A DNA stretch of 27,836 nt from Cylindrotheca closterium. Its lineage: Eukaryota > Bacillariophyta > Bacillariophyceae > Bacillariales > Bacillariaceae. Location of the stretch: the NCBI GenBank assembly GCA_933822405.4, contig CAKOGP040002380.1, forward strand, positions 1 through 27,836, written 5' to 3'. This document shows positions 1 through 8,029 of this stretch, one piece after another. The notes below the pieces were generated by a model. The model had not been told where the DNA came from, did no database searches, and worked only from the letters and a program-made list of their open reading frames with translations. A program made the translations under genes and the position numbers. How positions within the stretch are numbered: the first letter of the stretch is position 1; each line of letters begins with the position of its first letter.

Positions 1-139
1 GTCCGGCATACTTGCGTCGAATCCCGACATCTTGCACGATCAAATTCCGATCGCACGTGTCGAAAACCTCGTACTTGAATAGTTTCATTTTGGAACGTAA
101 AAACTCATATTTCGTCATATCCCAACAGACGGGTTCCAT
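1..139 (-). CDS. possible partial minus-strand gene running off the window
   Basis: The minus strand is open from an ATG at 139-137 (a second ATG is at 118-116) to the left edge, about 46 codons without a stop. The reading starts MEPVCWDMTKYEF and later has VFDTCDRNLIVQDVG; its mix of charged, aromatic and aliphatic residues looks coding rather than random. The plus strand of this stretch has a stop in the ankyrin frame (TGA 76-78), so the two readings compete only over 129-139. I recognise no family. The first ATG lies inside ankyrin-derived sequence, so 118 may be the better start. Because only an edge is visible this is tentative; an exon of a longer gene is equally possible. Confidence 0.3.
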   Translation of the reverse strand, partial: MEPVCWDMTKYEFLRSKMKLFKYEVFDTCDRNLIVQDVGIRRKYAG

Positions 140-1668
140 TGCACTTTGCATGTACGTTTGACAGGGGTCATTTTGAGATTGTCGAGTTGCTCCTTGAGAA
201 GGGTGCTGACATTAATGCAAAAAATCAATATGGATTGAGTCCATTGTACATGGCATGTGATGCAGGTCACTTAGAGATAGTCAAGTTACTACTCGAGAAT
301 GGTGCTGACATTGATGCCACGAATCAATATGGAAATACACCATTGTACCCGGCATGCGATAATGGTCAGTTGGAGATAGTCAAGTCGCTACTCGAGAAGG
401 GTGCTGACATTCATGCCAAGAATCAATTTGGAGGCACACCGTTGAACTTTGCATGCGATGGAGGTCATTTAAAGATAGCTAGGTTGCTACTTGAGAAGGG
501 TGCGGACATTCATGCCAAAGACAGTGATGGACGGGTTCCATTGCACTTTGCATGTACGTTTGACAGGGGTCATTTTAAGATAGTCAAGTTGCTACTTGAG
601 AAGGGTGCTGACATTAATGCAAAAAATCAATATGGATGGAATCCATTGAACTTTGCATGCGATGCAGGTCATTTAGAGATAGGCAAGTTACTACTTGAGA
701 ATGGTGCTGACATTGTTGCCAAGAATCGATATGGAAATACACCATTGTACACAGCATGCGATGCAGGTCATTTAGAGATAGTCAAGTTACTACTTGAGAA
801 TGGTGCTGACATTGATGCCAAGAATCAAAATATAAATACATCATTGCACACAGCATGCTAGGAAGGTCATTTGGAGATAGTCAAATCGCTACTCAAGAAG
901 GGTGCTGACATTCATGCCAAGAATCAATTTGGAGGCACACCGTTGAACTTTGCATGCACTGAAGGTCATTTAGAGATAGCTAGGTTGCTACTTGAGAAGG
1001 GTGCTAACATTCAAGTCAAGTATCAATTTGTTGAACCATTGAAATTTGCATGCAATAAAGGTCATTTAGAGATAGCTCGGTTGCTACTCGAGACAGGTGC
1101 TGACATTAATGCATCAGACAATGAAGGAAACACACAATTGCATGTTTCATGCAACAAGGGCCATTTAGAGATAGTCAAGCTGCTACTCGAGAATGGTGCT
1201 GACATTGGCGACAAAGGCAACAAGGGACGCACTGCATTGCAAAAGGCATGCGATGCAGGTCATTTAGAGGTAGTCCAGTTGCTACTCGAGAAGGGTGCTG
1301 AGATTAATGCCAAGGATCAAATTGGAGACACACCATTACATCAAGCAATCTACGAGGGCCATTTAGAGGTAGCCAAGTTGCTACTCAAGAAGGGTGCTAA
1401 CATTGATGCCAAGAACAAAAGGGGAAGCACACCATTGCACCATGCATGCGAAAATGGTCATTCAGAGGTAGTCAATTTGCTACTCAAGAAGGGTGCCGAC
1501 ATTTCTGCCACAGACAACATTGGAAATACATCCTTACACAAGCCACAAAAGTGTCTTCAATGGAAAGTATTCAAGTTGTTACTCAATAAGGGTGCTAATG
1601 TGAATGCCACAGACGCTGAAGGAAAGACATCTTTGCATATGGCATGCAGTGAGGGTCAATTAGCATAA
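129..1668 (+). pseudogene. ankyrin-repeat array A, interrupted by an in-frame stop
   Basis: One frame encodes about 15 consecutive 33-residue ankyrin repeats of the form G(H/Q)LEIVKLLLEKGADINAKN..G.TPLHFAC. Ankyrin arrays are protein-binding solenoids; no other domain is attached. The frame is broken by TAG at 859-861, exactly where a repeat should read AC-x-EGHLEIV, and the repeats resume in the same frame for another 269 codons to TAA 1666-1668. No start codon precedes the first repeat: the frame has TGA at 76-78 and its first ATG is at 250. Two repeats carry a 2-residue insertion (TFDRGHF) and one lacks a residue (QFVEPLKFAC). The sequence from 129 to about 290 is a near copy of 525 to about 685, so the array grew by internal duplication. 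The last repeat stops after SEGQLA, mid-helix. A spliced gene entering at the CAG acceptor 126-128 is possible, but the TAG would still truncate it. Confidence 0.7.
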
Positions 1669-1709
1669 GAATATTGATTGTTGATGCGATGAGCGACTGC
1701 TGTATGCCA

Positions 1710-1716
1710 TATAAAA
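1710..1716 (+). promoter_or_regulatory. possible TATA box before ankyrin array B
   Basis: TATAAAA lies 84 bases upstream of the ATG at 1800, inside the 131-base spacer that separates the two ankyrin arrays. The position suits a core promoter with a short 5' leader. The evidence is only the motif and its place, so confidence is low. Confidence 0.25.
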
Positions 1717-1799
1717 CGCGTCTGACTCCAATCTTGACGCAAACCATCGCATGTACCGTATCACAACATTCTGACCGATCCCCAGAAGGATAGAAGAAA

Positions 1800-2286
1800 A
1801 TGAACGATGAGGACGATGATGGGCGTCTACATGAAACTGTGCAAGACGGAAACAAAAGGTGGAGAGACACCGATGCATTTCGCATGTGGGAAGGGTCATT
1901 TGAAGATAGTCCAGTTTCTAGTCAAAAAGAGTTCTGATGTCAATTCCCAAAACATGTGTGGAGAGATGCCGATGCATTTCGCATGTGGGAAGGGTCATTT
2001 GAAGATAGTCAAGTTTCTAGTCAAAAAGGGTGCTGATGTCAATTCCCAAAACACATGTGGAGAGATGCCGATGCATTTTGCATGTGGGAAAGGGTATTCT
2101 TTGAAGGTAGTCAAGTTTCTAGTCAAAAAGGGTGCTGATGCTCATGCCAAAGCCACAATTGGAATGACGCCATTTGAAATGATGTGTTGCAAGGGTGAAT
2201 TCGACCTGGTCATGTTGCTAGTCCAAAGGTCATGTTGTAATGGACATTTGGAGGTGATCAAGAAGCTGCTTGTACAAAGTGAATAA
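1800..2286 (+). pseudogene. ankyrin-repeat array B, frame-broken and truncated
   Basis: A second array in a different sequence family has three nearly identical 99-bp repeats (GEMPMHFACGKGHLKIVKFLVKK type) from about 1858 to 2150, then degenerate repeats to TAA 2284-2286. ATG 1800 gives MNDEDDDGRLHETVQDGNK, a typical leader into an ankyrin domain, but that frame does not continue into the repeats. The repeat frame itself has ATG 1807, whose first 17 residues are unlike ankyrin. The simplest reading is that a deletion not divisible by three removed most of the first repeat near 1845. One later repeat has a two-residue insertion (GKGYSLKVV). After LVMLLVQ about two-thirds of a repeat is missing before CNGHLEVIKKLL. 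A short intron near 1845 is the alternative. Repeat identity is high, so amplification was recent. Confidence 0.6.
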
Positions 2287-2710
2287 ATCACGGTCCGAGA
2301 GTCTAATATTCTAGAATATGAATTATAGAATGAATGGAATTAGTATTCGAATGCTACAGTATGCTTTCGGACTTTGTGCCAAAACGTGCGGTCGAATGAA
2401 TCAAATGTCTTCACTACGGTTTCGGAGAAACATTGAGCTGGAGGGCTGGCGCGCTACGTCTTCACCTCAATGTTTCTCCGACAACAACTTCGACTATAAA
2501 GGGACTTCATCAGCACAACAACTTGTCACAAATCTTTGGTCCAACCCAGGAAAATTCGAACTTGTTTTAAATTTCTTCAGGCTTTAGTTGATACCTTAGC
2601 TTCAAGAAACAGCATGATAATGATCTATTTTTATCAATATATGCAATTTGATAGATTCTATGGTCGTAAACAACACAAGGCCATGAACTATTGCTCCAAA
2701 CATCTGCTCG
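2287..2710. other. gene-free stretch after array B
   Basis: This stretch lies between the ankyrin remnants and the broken region at 2719. Open frames here are short and carry no recognisable domain. Its only clear structure is the perfect inverted repeat at 2422-2481. Confidence 0.5.
2422..2481. repeat. perfect 16-bp inverted repeat with 28-base loop
   Basis: TCGGAGAAACATTGAG at 2422-2437 is followed after 28 bases by its exact reverse complement at 2466-2481. A transcript of either strand could form an uninterrupted 16-bp stem. No gene start or known RNA family was recognised here. It could be a structured RNA element, a small-RNA precursor, or a palindromic scar of a mobile element. Confidence 0.85.
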
Positions 2711-2718
2711 TTGCTCCA

Positions 2719-3784
2719 ATGCCACCCAAAATCAACAGTAAAAAAAGAAAATCTTCTAAACGAGCTCCGTGAATTTGCTGAAACCCCAAGAGGGAAAGAA
2801 GAAGTCGATAACCTTCTTGCAAAGGACCAAGACCACGAGTTTCGCTGTTGTGCAAGGGCAATTCTGTCCTTGACAGTCGTCGACCAAGAATCTATCCACT
2901 TGCAACATCATGCTATTCAATTGAAGACTGAGATACGTCGCAAGGAATTGGATGACTTGATTTTGAATCAAAAGAGCTACAAAGATTTCCTAAAAGATTT
3001 CTTTGAAAAAAATGGATGTGAAACATTTCGCATGGAATGGTTTGGAAAGAGGAAATGCCAGCAGTTTTCAAAAGTTTTCGTCCTTTCAACAATTAATCTT
3101 TGCTTGGCAGCACGAGATAACGTATTGTTGGGTAATGTTTATGAGCTTTGGAAAAGGAGTGAGAATGCGCTAAGAACCCAGAAAAAGAAGATCTTGAAGT
3201 GTTTCAAAGACTTTGTAGAAAGAAGTACTACAACACTGTCAAACGTTGTTCCAGTCGCTGACGATGTCCCTACTTGCAGTTCTGCCCTTTTCCCCTATCC
3301 GCAGGTGCATTTGCAGCCTTCCAATCCGGAGCTTCGTCTTCCGCAGATGTTGAATTACAATATGCCAGACAATCAAGACGTCGATCAAGAATCTCAGACA
3401 AGTGGTACACCTTTATGCCATCAGAAAAAGTTTTGAAAAGCAGCTGTCGAAGAGTTACTACATGCAGAAAGACGAAGTGAGGGAAATGAATAAGTCGGAG
3501 ACTGATTGGAGCCAGTGGATCTCCATAACAGTGACGCTGGTTTCAACAAAGGCGACGGCGACAGCAGCAGCAAAGCACGGCAGTTCTTCTCCTCATCTAA
3601 GCCAATGAAGAAAGTACGGCAATTCTTCTCCCCATCTAAGGAAGACAGTCCAAACTCGGGGCAAAGTGGCCCAGCCATCAAAAGAGGAAATTTCAATCAG
3701 ATCCCTACTGCGAAGGATGTAGTTTCGGGCATTTTCAGAGATGTCGGAGCCTACTTTACCTTTGTTTGCCACCAGACGAGTTAG
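2719..3784 (+). pseudogene. broken or unresolved protein-coding region, no known domain
   Basis: Coding-like sequence runs across this stretch but changes frame repeatedly. From ATG 2719 one frame gives MPPKINSKKRKSSKRAP and stops. A second frame is open through 3436 with charged helical text (LLNELREFAETPRGKEEVDN, ELDDLILNQKSYKDFLKDFF) and has no early ATG. A third continues near 3410-3530 (SFEKQLSKSYYMQKDEVREM), and the second frame resumes to TAG 3782-3784. It includes a duplicated RQFFSSSK/RQFFSPSK motif (repeats near 3579 and 3618). I recognise no family. It reads as a decayed gene with two or three indels; unrecognised small introns or assembly errors are alternatives. Confidence 0.35.
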
Positions 3785-4068
3785 TTGTTGGCATACTAAT
3801 GAGGATATGGTGCCATTGTTATTTCATACTGTATCTAATTAGTTTCTGAGACAACATTTTGATAAATCCCTACTAACCCAAACAAGGAATGGTGTATTGT
3901 AGCGTTTGACAAGATATTATTATCGCAGTATTATAGTTTTGCAAGATATTTTGCAGAAGTCGGCTGACGTCCGCATAGTTTTTTATTTCATTGAAGGTGT
4001 ACCAGGTGCAGTACTTTTCACCATTTCTCCATACATTTTTCTATCAAGTCAAACGTACGCAGACCAGA

Positions 4069-4072
4069 CGGA
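4069..4072. repeat. left copy of putative target-site duplication CGGA
   Basis: CGGA directly abuts the left terminal repeat (4073), and CGGA also directly follows the right terminal repeat (10047-10050). A 4-bp direct repeat at both edges is what an insertion would leave. At 4 bp a chance match is not negligible; the exact adjacency is the main support. Confidence 0.45.
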
Positions 4073-4170
4073 CACAGTGGATCATATGGGCCAAAAACGG
4101 GAATCGTATAGGAGCTAACATAGTGTCAATATGCAGCCATCCCGTTTTTTTGTAGTCGCACGAGTCGTAT
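4073..4170 (+). repeat. left terminal and subterminal inverted repeat
   Basis: The order from the edge is CACAGTGGATCA (4073-4084), a 52-base gap, CCATCCCGTTTTTTTG (4137-4152), then AGTCGTAT (4163-4170). The gap contains CCAAAAACGGGA, which can pair with TCCCGTTTTTTTG of the second block, so this end can fold on itself. The gap is 30 bases longer than at the right end. These blocks are likely transposase-binding sites. Confidence 0.75.
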
Positions 4171-5092
4171 ACTCGCATGAACGCAATGCGTATGCATGTA
4201 TTGTATGAAATCATTTTTACTAGCGTAGTGCCAGTCGGATTGAAGTTCGTAATGTATGTAAAAATTTGTGCTTGTTTTATTGGCATTCAGGAATAGAGTT
4301 CCGTTGAGTCAGTCACCGGTACCGCGTACGGGTACCAGTACTATTATACCCCACTGAAGCGCAACAATTTGAATACGAAGACAGAAGGATTGGGCAGGGG
4401 TCGATCCTCATAAGTCACGATCAAGCCTCTAGCCAAAGAATAGAGGAAGATGTGAATGCTGTCGATACTCTCAAGTTCTGACAATGCCAAATCTATCTAG
4501 CCTCTGATGCCCCATGCAGGGATTGGAATGATTATGCACATCTTTGTGATCAAGCAACACGATTGCAATTGACCAGATCACGAGGTTACGATCAAATCAG
4601 AACAGCCGAGCTAAATTTACATCAGGCATTACCAAATAAAAACCGGATGGACTCACTTTCAAGGCTTCAGAGCGCCATACAATGCATTTGGAAGCGGTGG
4701 TAAGATAATTTTGAAAATGAAGCTTGTATCATCCGAGCGAGGATACGGCAAACGAGGGCAAAGCTGGCAATCCAATTACCGTTCCAAGTCAACTTTCTGC
4801 CAGTGCCTTTCTTATTGGTAGGTGATGCCCTGATCCTTTCTATGGCCGGTAGTTCAGCCTTGGTCAGCCTGCAATTGCCAAGTGTGTCACGTTCTCTCCG
4901 AAAAGCTACGAATGGACGGAGCATCAAACTGTAGATGTCGCCAACCAATCGAGTGGCGTGTGGTAGCAACAACAATGAGGACGCAAATGTTGTCTCATGG
5001 ATTATTAAAAGTAGTTTGCTTCTTTTGCTCCTCAAAGCATGAAATGAGTAGCACAAATTAGCAGTCAACAATAACATACTAGACTAATTATT
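4171..5092. other. non-coding left margin of the transposon
   Basis: This is 922 bases between ORF2 and the left terminal repeat. It holds GGTACC-GCGTAC-GGGTACC near 4318-4336 (a palindromic cluster), several CGATCAA/TGATCAA motifs between 4410 and 4595, and a 136-codon minus-strand frame (4667-5077, real ATG, 15 bases past the ORF2 stop). That frame reads like untranslated sequence with Leu-rich and basic patches; I cannot support it as a third gene. Confidence 0.4.
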
Positions 5093-8029
5093 TTATCTAT
5101 CTAGTTGGGAAGAATATCCAGCCTTTATTTTTTGGGTGTCATCGATATTGTCTCTGTCCCTAAATATTTTTTCCCAGGAGCTTGGAACAATGCCACAGAC
5201 AACCATATTGTAGACTTCAAGCAAACCTGGTTCGATTGACATACTTTTGTTGATGCAAATGTTCGCGCCATCCATGACCAGCTCAGGCAGCAAAATGGGC
5301 AAAACATTGTCCTTTGGCTTGACATTGTACTTTCCTCTCTTCTTCTTGGTGGTTTTTGCAATCAGTTCTGCCTTCACCTTTTCAAATTCTGGAAGCTGAT
5401 AAACCTGAAGGCGGTTTGTGAACACTTCATTTTGCTGCTTCTTGTTTGGCATGAATCTCAATATTCTAGCCAATTTCTTGTGAACTATATGACGACTCTC
5501 CATAGATTCTTCTGACAATATTCCATACATTTTGAAATGAGTAACGAACTGTGGGATATGCCAAGCCATATCATGAAGTTTTGGAAAGACGCCCTGTTTG
5601 GGAAAGATATCCAACCATTTGAAGAACACATGGTAACAATACCCCTTCAGTTCATTGATCTTTTCATCATTCCACTTTTTTTGGGACTTGAGGAGCTTGT
5701 TCATCTTGAACAAAGGCGTGGCTATCTCTTCTGAGCCCTCCATTGCTTTTGCAACCATTTCATGCTTACCATCACCCGGTTTGTATGCACCACAGACCAT
5801 TGCCATGATCTCGGACCATTTCTCAAGCATCAATAATCCGTGAGCATGTGACAAATCCATTCCGCCAAATTGTGGATTGAATTTGGGACCTGCAATTTCA
5901 ATTGCTTTGCGAAAGGCCCACTGAGCTGGTCCCTTGGGCTTCTTTGTACCGTCATATTTTTCAATAGCTTTCAGTAAGGCAACTGCGCCGTTGTGGAGTC
6001 GGAGATTTTTGCCGCATTCACGGACAACGGGTTCTTTCTCAGCAAGCAAACTAGCAAGTTGTGCTTGCATGTAATGCACACAATCATCCGTCGTTGATGC
6101 AAATCTTCTGCGAGGATCCTTCGCTCGTTCGACGTTAATTCTTGTGCTGTCAATGTTTGCTTGTAATTTTTTGATTTTCTGTTTCAATGTAGTAAGCCGC
6201 CTTTTGGTGGTGGCCTTTATTTGCTTGCACCGCCCCTGTGCATCGGCCACTTTTTCCAACCATGTCACTGTTTCCGGATTCGTCTTGAGTGCATCAATTT
6301 TTCCCAGTCTCCCATCTATATTATTCTTGAAGTGGTTCTCTAAGCCGGCCCCATTATGCAGGGCTCCAAAAGTTTGTTTTGAGGGATGGATATCAAGAAG
6401 TGGCTTGTTGATTACACATCCATGTCTTTCTCGAATGTCTCGTAATTCATCTTCAGAATATGTGTTGTTCCCGTTGTTGGTATCTTCCTCAAGCTTCTGA
6501 AACATGATTGAATTTGAGTGTTCTCCACAGCGGGAGGGATAATCTTTCCACCCAGCTTCAACTTTGGCTGCTAATCGCTCGTTCTCGAGACCGTGTTCTT
6601 TGGCATACTGTACCATCCAGTCTGGAAAGTTCGTCTTATAAGTACTTTTTGGTTGGGTACAGAAGATACAGTTCGACCTTGCACTCGCGCTGTCCATCAT
6701 GCCCATAGTCGCCCAGGAATTCTTCTTGTCACAGCTAACAAATCCAATTACCTGTTTCAAGCCACAATCGATCAGTTCATCATTTGGGTCCCGCCGTTGA
6801 ATCGGCTTCTCAAACAAGCCCGCAACCAAAACCTTGTCTTGTTGGCCATCACCATCGACATCAGGATTGTTCAAAAAGATACGGAATCCATAGTACTTGT
6901 TGTCGCCATCATAAACAAGCTGTAGGCGAAGCCCGTTGGATCCATTTTCCCATTCATCATCCAGCTTCAACCCGATGCATCCCATCCCAAGAGATGGCTC
7001 TTCTACCTCTCCATTAGAAAAGAATTGTTCCTCATTGTCGGTCCTTGCTCTATCATGGTGGGTCAAGTTATAACCCTCCATGTCTTCCTCTTCTTCAGTC
7101 GTTCCATCATACTCATCAGAGGAATTTTCATCTTCGTCGTCATCATCAATTATGCTTGTTGGGTCATCCAAGACATACTCCTTTCCTTGACATTCATCGG
7201 TGATTTCACTGTCGTAAAAAGTTGAGACAGTTGAAATTGACTGCTCTTCATCGCCGTTATTGTTGTCATCCTTCTCATTCCAGGTACAAGTAGAGGATGC
7301 ATATATGTCTTCTTCTGATTCATTTTCAAAATTTTGAAAATCTTGAAAATCTTGCGATGACGTCACCACCTTGAAGTCTGGTTTCGAGAAAAAACTGGCT
7401 TCACAATGTTCAAGCTTCACATCAATTTCCGGAAGCATCGTCTCATCAGTTGCACTTTGACGATGATCTGCAAACAAATTAATGACGATACATTGGCTTT
7501 CGACAATGTTTCCTTCGTTTTTGTCAATTGAATTGACCGTAATAGCAAACAATTTGTTATCCAGGAGCAATTGCAGAAATCTTTGTATCGGAGAACCCTC
7601 CTTCAAAAATGTCTTCTCCATATTCCCATAGCACTCCGCTGCATTCTCGTACATTGCTAGGGTTGTAACATAGTCACTGCAATTCCCCATGATTCGGTTC
7701 AGAATTCGAAGTAACATGGATGTTGCCAATTCATCTTTGTCAGCGCCGACTGCAACAACAATTTTGTCCAACAATCTCGAGAAGTGGTCTGAATGCATGA
7801 AGTTGCCAGACAGAAATGCTGCCTCCACCTGTCGTTCCAGAGCCCGAAGTGGCGTTGCTAGATACCAAGAGAGTTGTGGCTTCACTTCTTTGCTGGCGTT
7901 CATCTCCAGGGGTATCATCTCAGCCTCAATGCGCATTCTTGAATTCTTCCCAATCTTTGACAAATACTTCTTCAGTTGAGGCGGGCATCTCGTATTTCCA
8001 AGGAGATTGCGTTCCATTCGATCAATCAT
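5093..8029 (-). CDS. ORF2: RNase H-fold transposase-like protein, 978 aa
   Basis: The start is ATG 8029-8027, which shares its A with the stop codon of the upstream gene (TAATG). The frame is also open 20 codons upstream, but only from a GTG. In order: helical N-terminus (1-190); acidic low-complexity linker (about 235-330); LVYDG with D374, a candidate first catalytic Asp; CIFC (454-457), a likely zinc-knuckle half; KPLLDIHPS...ALHNG (about 542-560); a Lys-rich coiled coil (605-640); then KLHDMAWHIPQF and MYGILSEESMESRH (817-847), with E840, E841 or E844 as candidate catalytic Glu. This order (Asp, CxxC, P-x-LH segment, SE-x-x-x-E-S block) is that of the RAG1/Transib, CMC and KDZ transposase group. 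The residue usually Asp in or after the LH motif is not obvious here, so activity is uncertain. The family call is from motif recognition, not alignment. Confidence 0.6.
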   Translation of the reverse strand: MIDRMERNLLGNTRCPPQLKKYLSKIGKNSRMRIEAEMIPLEMNASKEVKPQLSWYLATPLRALERQVEAAFLSGNFMHSDHFSRLLDKIVVAVGADKDELATSMLLRILNRIMGNCSDYVTTLAMYENAAECYGNMEKTFLKEGSPIQRFLQLLLDNKLFAITVNSIDKNEGNIVESQCIVINLFADHRQSATDETMLPEIDVKLEHCEASFFSKPDFKVVTSSQDFQDFQNFENESEEDIYASSTCTWNEKDDNNNGDEEQSISTVSTFYDSEITDECQGKEYVLDDPTSIIDDDDEDENSSDEYDGTTEEEEDMEGYNLTHHDRARTDNEEQFFSNGEVEEPSLGMGCIGLKLDDEWENGSNGLRLQLVYDGDNKYYGFRIFLNNPDVDGDGQQDKVLVAGLFEKPIQRRDPNDELIDCGLKQVIGFVSCDKKNSWATMGMMDSASARSNCIFCTQPKSTYKTNFPDWMVQYAKEHGLENERLAAKVEAGWKDYPSRCGEHSNSIMFQKLEEDTNNGNNTYSEDELRDIRERHGCVINKPLLDIHPSKQTFGALHNGAGLENHFKNNIDGRLGKIDALKTNPETVTWLEKVADAQGRCKQIKATTKRRLTTLKQKIKKLQANIDSTRINVERAKDPRRRFASTTDDCVHYMQAQLASLLAEKEPVVRECGKNLRLHNGAVALLKAIEKYDGTKKPKGPAQWAFRKAIEIAGPKFNPQFGGMDLSHAHGLLMLEKWSEIMAMVCGAYKPGDGKHEMVAKAMEGSEEIATPLFKMNKLLKSQKKWNDEKINELKGYCYHVFFKWLDIFPKQGVFPKLHDMAWHIPQFVTHFKMYGILSEESMESRHIVHKKLARILRFMPNKKQQNEVFTNRLQVYQLPEFEKVKAELIAKTTKKKRGKYNVKPKDNVLPILLPELVMDGANICINKSMSIEPGLLEVYNMVVCGIVPSSWEKIFRDRDNIDDTQKIKAGYSSQLDR

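Noticed and set aside
4667..5077. 136-codon minus-strand frame as a third transposon gene
   Set aside because: It starts at a real ATG 15 bases after the ORF2 stop but shows no domain and atypical composition; treated as untranslated margin.
6770..6860. DVDGDGQQD in ORF2 as a calcium-binding (EF-hand or type-3 repeat) site
   Set aside because: It is a single short motif in an acidic protein without the surrounding fold or repeats.
7600..8000. Several plus-strand frames opposite ORF2, e.g. 7689-7979 and 7816-8061
   Set aside because: They lack domains and lie wholly opposite a long, motif-bearing minus-strand frame.
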